NCBI RefSeq assembly: GCF_009828925.2
Contig: NZ_WUTY02000001.1
Location: 5,176,492-5,240,491, forward strand
DNA length: 64,000 nucleotides
Origin: Methylicorpusculum oleiharenae
GTDB taxonomy: Bacteria > Pseudomonadota > Gammaproteobacteria > Methylococcales > Methylomonadaceae
Direction: 5' to 3'
Shown piece after piece: positions 42,956 through 51,707 of the stretch. A model generated the notes under the pieces. That model was not told the DNA's origin. It saw only the letters and a program-made list of their open reading frames with translations, and searched no databases. Each line of letters starts with the position of its first letter. Within the stretch, counting starts at the first letter, position 1. The translations under genes were made by a program, and so were the position numbers.

Positions 42956-44392
42956 ATGTCAAAATATGAATCAACGTACGATGTTATAGTGTTGGGCGCC
43001 GGTCCTGCTGGTTATGTGGCAGCTATTAGAGCGGCGCAATTGGGCTTAAAAACAGCTTGCGTTGATAACTGGATGAGCCCTGACGGTAAAACCAGTTTGG
43101 GCGGAACTTACATAAATGCAGGCTGTATTTCATCAATGGCGCTTTTGGAATCTGCCAAAATCTACCATCAGATTCGGCATGACATCAAAGACCACGGTAT
43201 ATCCGTAGATAATATCAGCCTTGATGTTCCTAAAATGATTGCCCGCAAAGACAAAAAAGTCGATATGCTCAGCAAGCAAATCAAGCAGGTTTTTGCTGAT
43301 AACGGCATTGATTTTATTCATGGCTCAGGCAAACTGATGAATGCCCGGCAAGTTTCGGCAACACCTCCTAACGGCGGCAAACCGATTATTCTTAATGCAA
43401 AAAATGTGATCCTGGCGACCGGGTCTTCACCCATTGAACTTAACTGTGCGGCTATAGACAACGATGTCATCATCGATTCGACTGCAGCGCTGAGCCTGCA
43501 AACCGTCCCAAAAAAGCTAGGTATCATAGGTGCAGGCATCATTGGCCTTGAGATTGGCGGAATCTGGAATAAACTGGGCTCAGACGTCACACTGCTGGAA
43601 GCCCAGGAAATATTCCTGCATGTAACCGATCAACAAATATCACTGGAAGCCTACAAAATTTATACCGATCAAGGTTTAGATCTGAGAATGGGCACCCGGG
43701 TTATTTCTGCAAAACGATCTAAAGATAAGGTAATCGTCGAATATCAGGATCAAGAGGGTAATCACACCTTGAAACTGGATAAACTGATTGTCGCTTCCGG
43801 ACGAAAACCCAATTCCGAAAATATTGCTGCACCTGAAGCAGAACTGGTTTTAGATGAAAATGGTTACATTCATGTCGATGAAAAATGCTGCACCACTGTC
43901 CCAGGTGTCTATGCCATTGGCGATTTGACCTTACTCGGCCCGATGCTGGCTCATAAGGGACTGGAGGAAGGCGTTTTTGTTGCCGAGCAAATTGCAAACA
44001 TGGAAACACCTATTAACTACGATATTATCCCGAGTGTTATCTACACGGATCCGGAAATCGCCTGGGTGGGCCATACCGAACAGGCCGTTCAAGCCATGGG
44101 TATTAAATACAATACCGGTGTATTCCCACTGAAAGCCAATGGCAGGGCAGAAGCCATTGACAAAACGGAAGGCCTGGTCAAAATCATCACCAACGCTGAA
44201 ACCGATATAATCATGGGCGTCCACATCATCGGAATAAATGCATCCGAATTAATCGCAGAAGCTGTTTTGGCAATGGAGTTTTCAGCCAGCTCGGAAGATT
44301 TGGCCAGAACAATTCATGCGCACCCGACCATTTCCGAGGTCCTCCATGAAGCCGCATTAGCCATTGACAACCGTTCACTGCACTTACCTTAA
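42956..44392 (+). CDS. lpdA: Dihydrolipoamide dehydrogenase-like protein lacking the first redox cysteine
   Basis: By sequence a full-length E3 (478 aa): FAD motif VLGAGPAGYVAAIRAAQLG, NAD motif IGAGIIGLEIGGIW, second FAD motif GVYAIGDLT, and the C-terminal dyad HAHPTISEVLHEA. However, the redox motif normally GGTCLNVGCIPSK reads GGTYINAGCISSM. Tyr52 (codon TAC at 43109-43111) replaces the interchange cysteine, Cys57 is kept, Pro becomes Ser and the following Lys becomes Met61. The disulfide that oxidises dihydrolipoamide cannot form, so normal E3 activity is not expected. Operon position after sucAB argues that it descends from the OGDH E3; a second, canonical lpd elsewhere may serve the complexes. 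Confidence 0.9.
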   Translation: MSKYESTYDVIVLGAGPAGYVAAIRAAQLGLKTACVDNWMSPDGKTSLGGTYINAGCISSMALLESAKIYHQIRHDIKDHGISVDNISLDVPKMIARKDKKVDMLSKQIKQVFADNGIDFIHGSGKLMNARQVSATPPNGGKPIILNAKNVILATGSSPIELNCAAIDNDVIIDSTAALSLQTVPKKLGIIGAGIIGLEIGGIWNKLGSDVTLLEAQEIFLHVTDQQISLEAYKIYTDQGLDLRMGTRVISAKRSKDKVIVEYQDQEGNHTLKLDKLIVASGRKPNSENIAAPEAELVLDENGYIHVDEKCCTTVPGVYAIGDLTLLGPMLAHKGLEEGVFVAEQIANMETPINYDIIPSVIYTDPEIAWVGHTEQAVQAMGIKYNTGVFPLKANGRAEAIDKTEGLVKIITNAETDIIMGVHIIGINASELIAEAVLAMEFSASSEDLARTIHAHPTISEVLHEAALAIDNRSLHLP

Positions 44393-44446
44393 GCTAAAAC
44401 CCAAGCACAAAATACCGGTGATTCTGACCGTCTCACAATGACTACC

Positions 44447-44480
44447 GGTTGAGGAGTATCCAATAGCCAGCTCCTCAACC
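44447..44480 (+). terminator. Hairpin downstream of lpd
   Basis: A perfect 10-bp stem GGTTGAGGAG / CTCCTCAACC with a 14-nt loop, followed by TCTTCTTACC. It sits 54 bp after the lpd stop and about 57 bp before the next gene, so it likely ends the sucAB-lpd transcript. Confidence 0.6.
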
Positions 44481-44536
44481 TCTTCTTACCCGCCGGTGAT
44501 CACCGCACTTCTGAAGCTTCAGACTGTGTTACTACC

Positions 44537-46822
44537 ATGAGTGACCAACCCCTTCACATCAGACTCAGCCGTAAGACTCATAATACCTGCTTCCAGGCAG
44601 CGCTGATCAGTTTGATGGGAATAGTTCTAAGTTTGAGTCCATTGGGCGCTTATTTTGAAGAAGAAATGGGCCTCGCCTGGTTATTCCATATGAGAGGCCC
44701 TGTTACCCCTCCCGAAGAGGTAGTCATTGTCAGCATTGACAAATCCTCTGCAGAAATCTTGCGCTTACCGGACGACCCTGAAAAATGGCCGCGTTCTTAT
44801 TATGCCCAACTGATAAATAAACTGAATCAGCAAAGGCCCTCGATCATTGGTTTTAATATCATTTTTGAGGAAAGCAGGGATGCCGAAAGCGATTTGATGC
44901 TCGCTCAAGCGATGAAAGAAGGCCGCAACATTGTGCTGAGCAATTATTTAAAACAAAGCACTCTTTCTTCCATCGGACCTTTAAACCAGTTCAGATACGA
45001 AACCATCATAGAACCGATTCCCATCTTGAATCAGGTCGCATTGGGAACTGCGCCATTTCCTCTCCCCAAATCATCATCCAGCATCAAACAATTCTGGGCG
45101 TTTAAAAGCAGCGCCGGCGATATCGCCACATTTCCAGTCGCCGTGTTCCAATCTCATCTGCTGAAACAGGCTTACCCGGCAATTTTGGAACTGATCAAAA
45201 CAACAGCACCGGAACTTTCCGCTCAATTTCCTCCTGATTTTGAAGGGTTGGTAAACACTCAGGATAATTTTGAAACCATACAAATCGTCCAATCAGTATT
45301 AAGCAAACAGAGATTGACAGATGACGTTCCCCATTCATCATCTGCTATCAAAGCTACACAGGGAAATGCCCACCTTTTAAAATCCTGGGCTGCCTTGCTT
45401 AAAGAAAATGACAGTCTGCTGCTTAATCATTATGGAAAAGCCGGCACCCTTACCACAATCCCTTTTTATCAGGCATTAGTCAGTGACATACTGAACCCCG
45501 ATCTTTTTAGCAACAAGATTGTCCTGATCGGTTACTCAGAAAATATCATGGAAGAAAAAAACCGCGGATTTTACACCGTCTATTCTGAACAGGACGGCAG
45601 CACGATAAGCCCCATTGAACTTGCTGCAACTGCAATTGCCAATTTACTCGAGCATAGCTGGCTCAAAGCCCTACCCGTTGCTTATCAGCTGGCTTTGCTG
45701 GTTTTATGGAGCATGTTCTTATCTCTGGCCTGCCGGTTTTGTTCTTTTTCGGTCTTATTAGCCGTTATTGCATCATCATCCGCCGCTTACCTCAGTCTCG
45801 CCAGTTACTGCTTTAACCAGCATTACTTATGGCTGCCTTTATTCATTCCGATTGTTGTTCAAGCGCTTTCAGTTATCGTCACCGCGGCGGTTGGACATTA
45901 TTTAGAGGGAAAGCGCGAACACAAAAATATGTTTAACGCATTCAGCCGCTATGTACCCTCAGACATGGTAAATAAAATGGCCGGCCACGGCAGTCTTGAC
46001 GGTTTAAACAGTCTGGGTGAGCTTATCAATGGCGTCTGCATGGCCAGCGACGCAGGGCAATACACATCCTTGTCCGAGTCCTTGTCCCCTAAAGCCCTAA
46101 GCACGTTGATGAATCATTACTACGGCACTTTATTCCCGGAAGTGCAGCAACACGGAGGCATGATTTCCGACGTAATTGGCGATGCGATGCTGGCAATTTG
46201 GGCTAAATCGGATCATAACGACAAAGCGTTGAGAACCAGGGCCTGTCAAGCCGCTTTGGCTATTCAACAGGCGGTCGACAGGTTTAACCGCTCTCAACCC
46301 CACACACTCAACACTCGGCTTGGGCTTCATTACGGTGAAATGCACCTGGGCAACGTCGGATCAACTGATCATTTTGAATACCGGGCTGTCGGCGATGTTG
46401 TTAATACCGCAACCCGCATAGAAGGACTAAACAAAATCCTGGGCACCCGCATTTTAGTTACAAACGAGGTTGTCCATGATCTTGATCATTTTATAAAGCG
46501 GGAACTGGGGCTTTTTATTCTCAAAGGCAAAACCCACCCCGTGTGTGTCTATGAATTAATCGGTTTAAATTTATCCGGCCTTGTAAATCCCGCGGATAGA
46601 GCCAAAGATTTTGAAAACGCCCTGCATTTATTTCAGTCTTATCAATGGACTCAGGCTCATGATTCATTTTTAGCAATAGCCGAAAGGTATCCGGATGATG
46701 GGCCTGCTCGTTTTTATTTAAATTACCTCACACATCAACCCGCCCCATCAGAAGATCTAATCATTGATTTCAAACAAAAAAGCGTCATCGACTTAGGTAA
46801 TATTACCACTGCCTTGCAATAG
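44537..46822 (+). CDS. CHASE2-domain class III nucleotide cyclase
   Basis: A 761-aa membrane receptor. One N-terminal helix (about 20-40) is followed by a periplasmic CHASE2 sensor (about 45-370, with VIVSIDKSSAEILRLPDDPEKWPRSYYA), then three helices (about 376-456) and a class III cyclase domain (about 495-640). Metal-binding aspartates are present (MASDAGQY and VIGDAMLAIW), as are the transition-state Asn and Arg (GDVVNTATRIEGL). The adenine-selecting Lys position reads Asp (SDVIGD) and the partner Asp reads Glu (FEYRAVGD), so ATP specificity is not certain. A helical repeat-like tail ends the protein. The following gene encodes a FecR-TPR-barrel protein. Confidence 0.88.
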   Translation: MSDQPLHIRLSRKTHNTCFQAALISLMGIVLSLSPLGAYFEEEMGLAWLFHMRGPVTPPEEVVIVSIDKSSAEILRLPDDPEKWPRSYYAQLINKLNQQRPSIIGFNIIFEESRDAESDLMLAQAMKEGRNIVLSNYLKQSTLSSIGPLNQFRYETIIEPIPILNQVALGTAPFPLPKSSSSIKQFWAFKSSAGDIATFPVAVFQSHLLKQAYPAILELIKTTAPELSAQFPPDFEGLVNTQDNFETIQIVQSVLSKQRLTDDVPHSSSAIKATQGNAHLLKSWAALLKENDSLLLNHYGKAGTLTTIPFYQALVSDILNPDLFSNKIVLIGYSENIMEEKNRGFYTVYSEQDGSTISPIELAATAIANLLEHSWLKALPVAYQLALLVLWSMFLSLACRFCSFSVLLAVIASSSAAYLSLASYCFNQHYLWLPLFIPIVVQALSVIVTAAVGHYLEGKREHKNMFNAFSRYVPSDMVNKMAGHGSLDGLNSLGELINGVCMASDAGQYTSLSESLSPKALSTLMNHYYGTLFPEVQQHGGMISDVIGDAMLAIWAKSDHNDKALRTRACQAALAIQQAVDRFNRSQPHTLNTRLGLHYGEMHLGNVGSTDHFEYRAVGDVVNTATRIEGLNKILGTRILVTNEVVHDLDHFIKRELGLFILKGKTHPVCVYELIGLNLSGLVNPADRAKDFENALHLFQSYQWTQAHDSFLAIAERYPDDGPARFYLNYLTHQPAPSEDLIIDFKQKSVIDLGNITTALQ

Positions 46823-47066
46823 GAAAGTTTATGAACATACAATGAACTGAAGCGAAATTTTGTGATAAGGTTCATTTACTTTTTTGCAAATCGCTGGACA
46901 GTAAACTCATTTTTTAGAGAAGCTTTACGCCTCTAAATTTTGCTGCATGCATTTGCATCAACTGCTTATCCCGGACCCGTCTCTCCTTGTCATTTTCTGA
47001 AATCGACTACGATTGACTCAAGAGGTGGCGAGCCTAAGCGCCTAATTTATTTGCAATCATCTTAAA

Positions 47067-50000
47067 ATGAACAGAATCGCTCAAGGTTACCTTTTATTAG
47101 TCCTTCTTACTTGCTCTTGTACGACCTGGGCGAAGGGGGACTGCGAGCAGTGGATCGCCAAATTGGCATCCGGACAGGGAAAGGTTGATATCCAGCATCC
47201 GAGTGATACACAGTGGCTATCAGTTAAACAGGAAGAAATTTTTTGTCCAGGTGATAAAATCCGGACCGGCAAAAGAAGCCGGGCAACATTATTACTGAGC
47301 AATCAAACCCTTGTCACGCTGGATCAAAATTCCACACTGATTTTTTCGCAGCCTGAAGAGGAAAATATTCCATGGCTTTTAAAGCTACTCCAAGGGTCCG
47401 GATTTTTTAGAAGCAGGCAGACACAACAACTGAATATCCATACGCCTTTTATCAATGCCGTCCATGAAGGTACGGAATTTCTGGTTGAAGTCGACGCAAC
47501 GCAAACCCAAATCAGTGTTTTTGACGGACAAGTCGCCGCTCAAAATGAGCTTGGCAAGATTTCCATACGTCAGGGCTTTACGGGGCTTGCCTCCGCTAAT
47601 CACCCCCCCCACATTCAAGCGTTAACGATAAAACCGGAAGATGCCGTGCAATGGTCTCTCTATTATCCGCCCATTATTGACGACTCATCCGGTGGCCGTT
47701 TTGCCGCTGACAACAATCTGATTCCGGCTTTGGAAGCTTATAGGCAAGGACATAGCTTTCAATCTCTTGCCGCTCTTGATGCGGTGCCGGCTGAACAGCA
47801 CAATGTCCATTATTTAACCTTGAAAGCCGCTCTTCTCCTTACCGTCGGCAGAGTCGATGAAGCCGAGCCCTTGATTAATCAGGCACAACAACTTGAACCC
47901 ACCAGCAGTGATGCGTATGCGATAAAAGCCGTTATCGCTGTCGCAAAAAACCAGCAACAACAAGCATTGGAATGGGCCAATCAAGCCGTGACTGCCAATC
48001 CAGAATCTTCGATCGCAAAAATAGCCCAGTCCTATGCCTATCAATCCTTATTTAATATTGATGAGGCATTAAAATCCACTCAAGCAGCCGTTAGATTAGC
48101 CCCTGATAACGCCCTGGCCTGGGCAAGACTGACAGAATTACACCTCTCGATGAGCGACCAGGACGCGGCTCTTCTAGCCGCTCAAAAATCCAGTCAACTT
48201 AATCCTCACCTTGCCAGAACACAGACTCTTACCGGTTTTGCCAATTTGGCCCGGACCAACATAGAACGGGCAAAAGAAGACTTTGAACAGGCTTTGGCGC
48301 TTGACTCGTCCGACCCTTTGGCACGATTAGGGCTGGGTCTATCGAAAATCAGAAAAGGTGATATCGAAGCAGGAAAAACCGATCTGGAAACCGCAGTCAA
48401 TCTGGACCCCAACAATTCCGTTTTGCGCAGTTATCTCGGCAAAGCCTATTACGAATTGAGAAACTCGGACTTTGCGAGTACCGAATTTAAAATTGCGAAA
48501 GAAATGGACCCCAAAGATCCTACCCCCTGGTTTTATGATGCGATATTAAAGCAAACCACCAATCGGCCGGTTGAAGCGCTCCATGATATGCAACACGCAA
48601 TTGAATTGAATGATAATCGGGGCGTGTATCGATCAAGATTATTGCTGGACGAGGATTTAGCCGCCAGAAGCGCAAGCTTGGGTAGAATTTATAATGATTT
48701 GGGCTTCCAGGAGTTAGGTCTGCTGGAGGGATGGAAATCAGTCAACATTGATCCCACTAACTTTTCTGCACACCGGCTAATGGCCGATAATTATTCCGTC
48801 TTACCCAGACATGAAATTGCGAAAGTCAGCGAATCGCTGCAAACTCAATTACTGCAGCCGATCAACATCACGCCGGTTTTACCTCAAATGGCGGAAACAA
48901 ATCTGAAAAATGTTGACCACCTAGGCCCTGGCAGCCTTTCCCTGAATGAATTTAATCCTTTGTTCGCCCGCAATGGTGTCGCCCTCAGAGCCTCTGGCAT
49001 TGCTGGAAGTCAGAACAGTTTAGGGGATGAAGTCATTCTATCGGGTTTATGGAATCAATTTTCCATAAACCTCAGCCAGTTTCATTATCAAACCGATGGC
49101 TACAGAACAAATGATCATATTAAGCAAAATCTCTATAGCGCGTTCACACAGATCGCGTTAACGCCCAGCACTAGCGTGCAACTCGAACTCCGAAAAAAAT
49201 CAACTGAATATGGCGATATAGCACAAAGAATAAATAATTTTCACCGGCCAAATTACCGCGATCTTTTCGACGAAGAAACTATCCGAGGGGGCCTTAAATT
49301 CTCCCCCAATAAAAGTCATACTGTTTTGTCATCTTTTATCTATAAACACGCCAAACAGCATACTTCAGATAATGAAAATTTCGATACGCTGACAATCCAT
49401 AATGACGATCGTACCAAAAGCAATGGCTATCAATTAGAGTCACAGTACTTATTTCATGGCGAACGCTTTAATTTGATTTCTGGCGCAGGGTATTCTAACC
49501 AGCCTTATAAACAAAATAACTTATTTCAAGCAACAGAAGAGGGTGAACTTATCTTCGTTGAACCCTTTACTGTTTCAGAAAAAATTGAATATCACAACTT
49601 TTATGCTTATACACCTATTGTATTAACTTCTTTTGCCAAAATGACTTTAGGCTTAAGTGTTGACACGCTTAATCAATCGGAGCAGGATCAAACACGAATA
49701 AACCCCAAAGTTGGTTTAATTCTCAACCCAACGGACTGGACAACGCTGCGTTACGCCTCATTTAGCACAATGAAACGCCCCGTATTATCGAACCAAACGC
49801 TGGAACCTACTCAGGTTGCTGGATTTAATCAATTTTTCGACGATACTAACGGAACATTTGCATGGCGGCACGGCATTGGTTTGGATCAACGATTGTCTAC
49901 TGACTTATTCGGAGGTGTGGAGTTAACTAAACGCACATTAACTGGAGGTGGCAGATCTGATCGCGATGAGTATTATCATCGAAGTTATCTAAATTGGACA

Positions 50001-50423
50001 CCTACTGTAAACCTGGTATTGAGTGCCGAGTATGGTTATGAGAATATTAAGAGAGACTATGTTAATGATACACAAGACTCTACCAATCCGGCAGAAACCC
50101 TAACTCACACTTTGCCGCTAAGTGTCGCTTATTTTATGGAAAGTGGCTTGTTTGCAAAAGTTACCAGTACCTATGTTAACCAAAAAGTAGATTTTGTGGC
50201 TGAAACAAGCGGCACGGATAGACTAGACAGTCAGTTTTGGAACACTGATTTTTCGATTGGCTACAGACTACCCAAAAGATATGGCTTGATTAAACTGTCT
50301 ATCAATAATATTTTTAACCATAAATTCGACTACCAAAGCCCTAATAGCGGAACGGGTGAACCCCTATCCTCACCCTATCAACCTGAAAGGTTTATCTCTT
50401 CAACTATTAACCTGGCTTTTTAA
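47067..50423 (+). CDS. FecR-TPR-outer-membrane beta-barrel fusion protein
   Basis: An 1118-aa exported protein combining three modules. A signal peptide (1 to about 22, ending CTTWA) leads into a FecR-type beta domain (about 35-170: PGDKIRTGKRSRATLLLSN, then LNIHTPFINAVHEGTEFLVEV, FDGQVAAQNELG). At least nine TPR-like helical hairpins follow (about 235-590; ALALDSSDPLARLGLGLSK, TAVNLDPNNSVLRSYLGKAY). From about 630 (LNEFNPLFARNG) the sequence is aromatic beta-strand rich and ends in STINLAF, the terminal Phe expected of a BAM-assembled barrel. No TonB box or plug is obvious, and no ECF sigma factor is nearby. Function unknown. Confidence 0.85.
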   Translation: MNRIAQGYLLLVLLTCSCTTWAKGDCEQWIAKLASGQGKVDIQHPSDTQWLSVKQEEIFCPGDKIRTGKRSRATLLLSNQTLVTLDQNSTLIFSQPEEENIPWLLKLLQGSGFFRSRQTQQLNIHTPFINAVHEGTEFLVEVDATQTQISVFDGQVAAQNELGKISIRQGFTGLASANHPPHIQALTIKPEDAVQWSLYYPPIIDDSSGGRFAADNNLIPALEAYRQGHSFQSLAALDAVPAEQHNVHYLTLKAALLLTVGRVDEAEPLINQAQQLEPTSSDAYAIKAVIAVAKNQQQQALEWANQAVTANPESSIAKIAQSYAYQSLFNIDEALKSTQAAVRLAPDNALAWARLTELHLSMSDQDAALLAAQKSSQLNPHLARTQTLTGFANLARTNIERAKEDFEQALALDSSDPLARLGLGLSKIRKGDIEAGKTDLETAVNLDPNNSVLRSYLGKAYYELRNSDFASTEFKIAKEMDPKDPTPWFYDAILKQTTNRPVEALHDMQHAIELNDNRGVYRSRLLLDEDLAARSASLGRIYNDLGFQELGLLEGWKSVNIDPTNFSAHRLMADNYSVLPRHEIAKVSESLQTQLLQPINITPVLPQMAETNLKNVDHLGPGSLSLNEFNPLFARNGVALRASGIAGSQNSLGDEVILSGLWNQFSINLSQFHYQTDGYRTNDHIKQNLYSAFTQIALTPSTSVQLELRKKSTEYGDIAQRINNFHRPNYRDLFDEETIRGGLKFSPNKSHTVLSSFIYKHAKQHTSDNENFDTLTIHNDDRTKSNGYQLESQYLFHGERFNLISGAGYSNQPYKQNNLFQATEEGELIFVEPFTVSEKIEYHNFYAYTPIVLTSFAKMTLGLSVDTLNQSEQDQTRINPKVGLILNPTDWTTLRYASFSTMKRPVLSNQTLEPTQVAGFNQFFDDTNGTFAWRHGIGLDQRLSTDLFGGVELTKRTLTGGGRSDRDEYYHRSYLNWTPTVNLVLSAEYGYENIKRDYVNDTQDSTNPAETLTHTLPLSVAYFMESGLFAKVTSTYVNQKVDFVAETSGTDRLDSQFWNTDFSIGYRLPKRYGLIKLSINNIFNHKFDYQSPNSGTGEPLSSPYQPERFISSTINLAF

Positions 50424-50426
50424 CCG

Positions 50427-50447
50427 AAATTATTCCAGAAATAATTT
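50427..50447 (+). terminator. AT-rich hairpin after the barrel gene
   Basis: AAATTATT-CCAGA-AATAATTT, an 8-bp stem starting 4 bp after the stop and followed by ATTTGTTT. It is weak thermodynamically and could allow read-through into the lipoprotein gene 30 bp further on. Confidence 0.35.
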
Positions 50448-50476
50448 ATTTGTTTAATTTAAAAAGGGTATGAAAC

Positions 50477-50878
50477 ATGAATATGATCAACTTAGCTAAA
50501 AAATCCATTATTGTGGTATCAATAGCTGGAATGACTGCATGTAACAGCGATAATTTTTTACCAAAAGATACCAGTGAAATAATTGTCATCACTAAGAACA
50601 GTGAATTCGTCTTGTTGAATAATGAGGGCAAACCAATTTTGTCCTGTGAAGAACGGGAAAAAATAGGTGATAAATGTCGCGCGCCGGCAGGAGAGTTTAA
50701 AAAACTTTGTCAGGCTGATACTCCAGATCCTGGCTTGAGCAATCCAGAGACAAGCGATAAAACCGGCCAGGTAAAAGATGTAAAACTTGGTTATTGTATA
50801 TTCGAATTCAAAATCAACCCAACATGCCGAACTTACGTTAACCGGATTACTGGGAGAGAATATGAAAAATGCTGGTAA
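50477..50878 (+). CDS. Small lipoprotein of unknown function
   Basis: 133 residues with a lipoprotein signal peptide (KKSIIVVSIAGMTAC, lipidated Cys near residue 22). The mature part has seven more cysteines (SCEE, DKCRAP, KLCQ, GYCIF, PTCRTY and EKCW among them), suggesting disulfide bonds in the periplasm or at the outer membrane. No family recognised. It starts 54 bp after the barrel gene, in the same orientation; its base composition is AT-rich like the 3' part of that gene. A partner or plug-like accessory of the barrel protein is a reasonable guess only. Confidence 0.65.
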   Translation: MNMINLAKKSIIVVSIAGMTACNSDNFLPKDTSEIIVITKNSEFVLLNNEGKPILSCEEREKIGDKCRAPAGEFKKLCQADTPDPGLSNPETSDKTGQVKDVKLGYCIFEFKINPTCRTYVNRITGREYEKCW

Positions 50879-50911
50879 TCTCGGATAAATTAATAGTTAA
50901 GTGGAACTTCC

Positions 50912-51577
50912 GTGTATCAAGAACTCCTGAACACTTTACAAAAAATCCCTTTTCTGGCGAGTGTTCCGCAGGAATCACTGGCATCGCTTTCTGCGCATGC
51001 CAAAACAACGCACTTTCCAAAAGATGCTTTTATCATTACTGAGGGTGACGATACGCATTCGATGTTCATTCTGCTGAGCGGCAAGGTACGTGTATTCACC
51101 AGTGATGATGAAGGCAAAGAAATCACATTGGCCATTCAGGAAGCGGGGTCTTTTTTCGGCGAATTGGCGTTATTGGGCGATGAACCTCGTTCTGCCTCAG
51201 TAGTGACTACCGAGAAATGTCTGTGCGGCATCATTTCAAAATACGATTTCAAACAGTGGTTATTGCAAAATCCTGAAATTTGTCTGGCGCTTTTAAGCAC
51301 ACTCTCCGATAAAGTCAGACAACTGACCGACAAAGTCAAACAACTGGCTTTATCCAACGTTTATGAGCGGACCATTCGAGTCTTGAAAGATATGGCGGTT
51401 GATGAACAAGGTATTCCTGTTATTCATAACCGACCGACGCAACAGGAATTAGCCAATATGGTCGGCGCTTCCAGAGAAATGATCAATAAAATCATGAAGG
51501 AACTCACCAAAGGCGGCTATGTAGAAATTGATCATAAGACGCTTAAAATTGTAAATAAACTTCCCGTATCCTGGTAA
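50912..51577 (+). CDS. Crp/Fnr-family transcriptional regulator
   Basis: 221 aa with a GTG start at 50912. The cyclic-nucleotide-binding domain (about 15-130) keeps the phosphate-binding cassette: FFGELALLGDEPRSASV contains the Glu and the Arg-Ser pair used by CRP to hold cAMP. A long C-helix (LSDKVRQLTDKVKQLALS) leads to a winged helix with the recognition stretch TQQELANMVGASREMINKIMKEL. No Fnr-type cysteines are present. A cyclic-nucleotide-responsive regulator four genes from a nucleotide cyclase is suggestive. It could regulate the cluster or act globally. Confidence 0.92.
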   Translation: MYQELLNTLQKIPFLASVPQESLASLSAHAKTTHFPKDAFIITEGDDTHSMFILLSGKVRVFTSDDEGKEITLAIQEAGSFFGELALLGDEPRSASVVTTEKCLCGIISKYDFKQWLLQNPEICLALLSTLSDKVRQLTDKVKQLALSNVYERTIRVLKDMAVDEQGIPVIHNRPTQQELANMVGASREMINKIMKELTKGGYVEIDHKTLKIVNKLPVSW

Positions 51578-51707
51578 GACTTGTTTTGAGTTTAATCTAT
51601 GTTCCTTCATTTAGCCTTGTACACATAGATGAATTCGTAGAAAAAACGTTGTCATCATTACCCCAGTTCTTTAAGCTTGCCCACTTTCAAATACTATCGG
51701 TTAATCC

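Noticed and set aside
42956-44392. lpd as a plain pseudogene
   Set aside because: Full length, no frameshift, and nucleotide-binding motifs and the His-Glu dyad intact; only the redox site differs.
47067-50423. TonB-dependent siderophore receptor under FecIR control
   Set aside because: No TonB box, plug domain or ECF sigma gene; the FecR domain is fused to TPRs, not to an anti-sigma helix.
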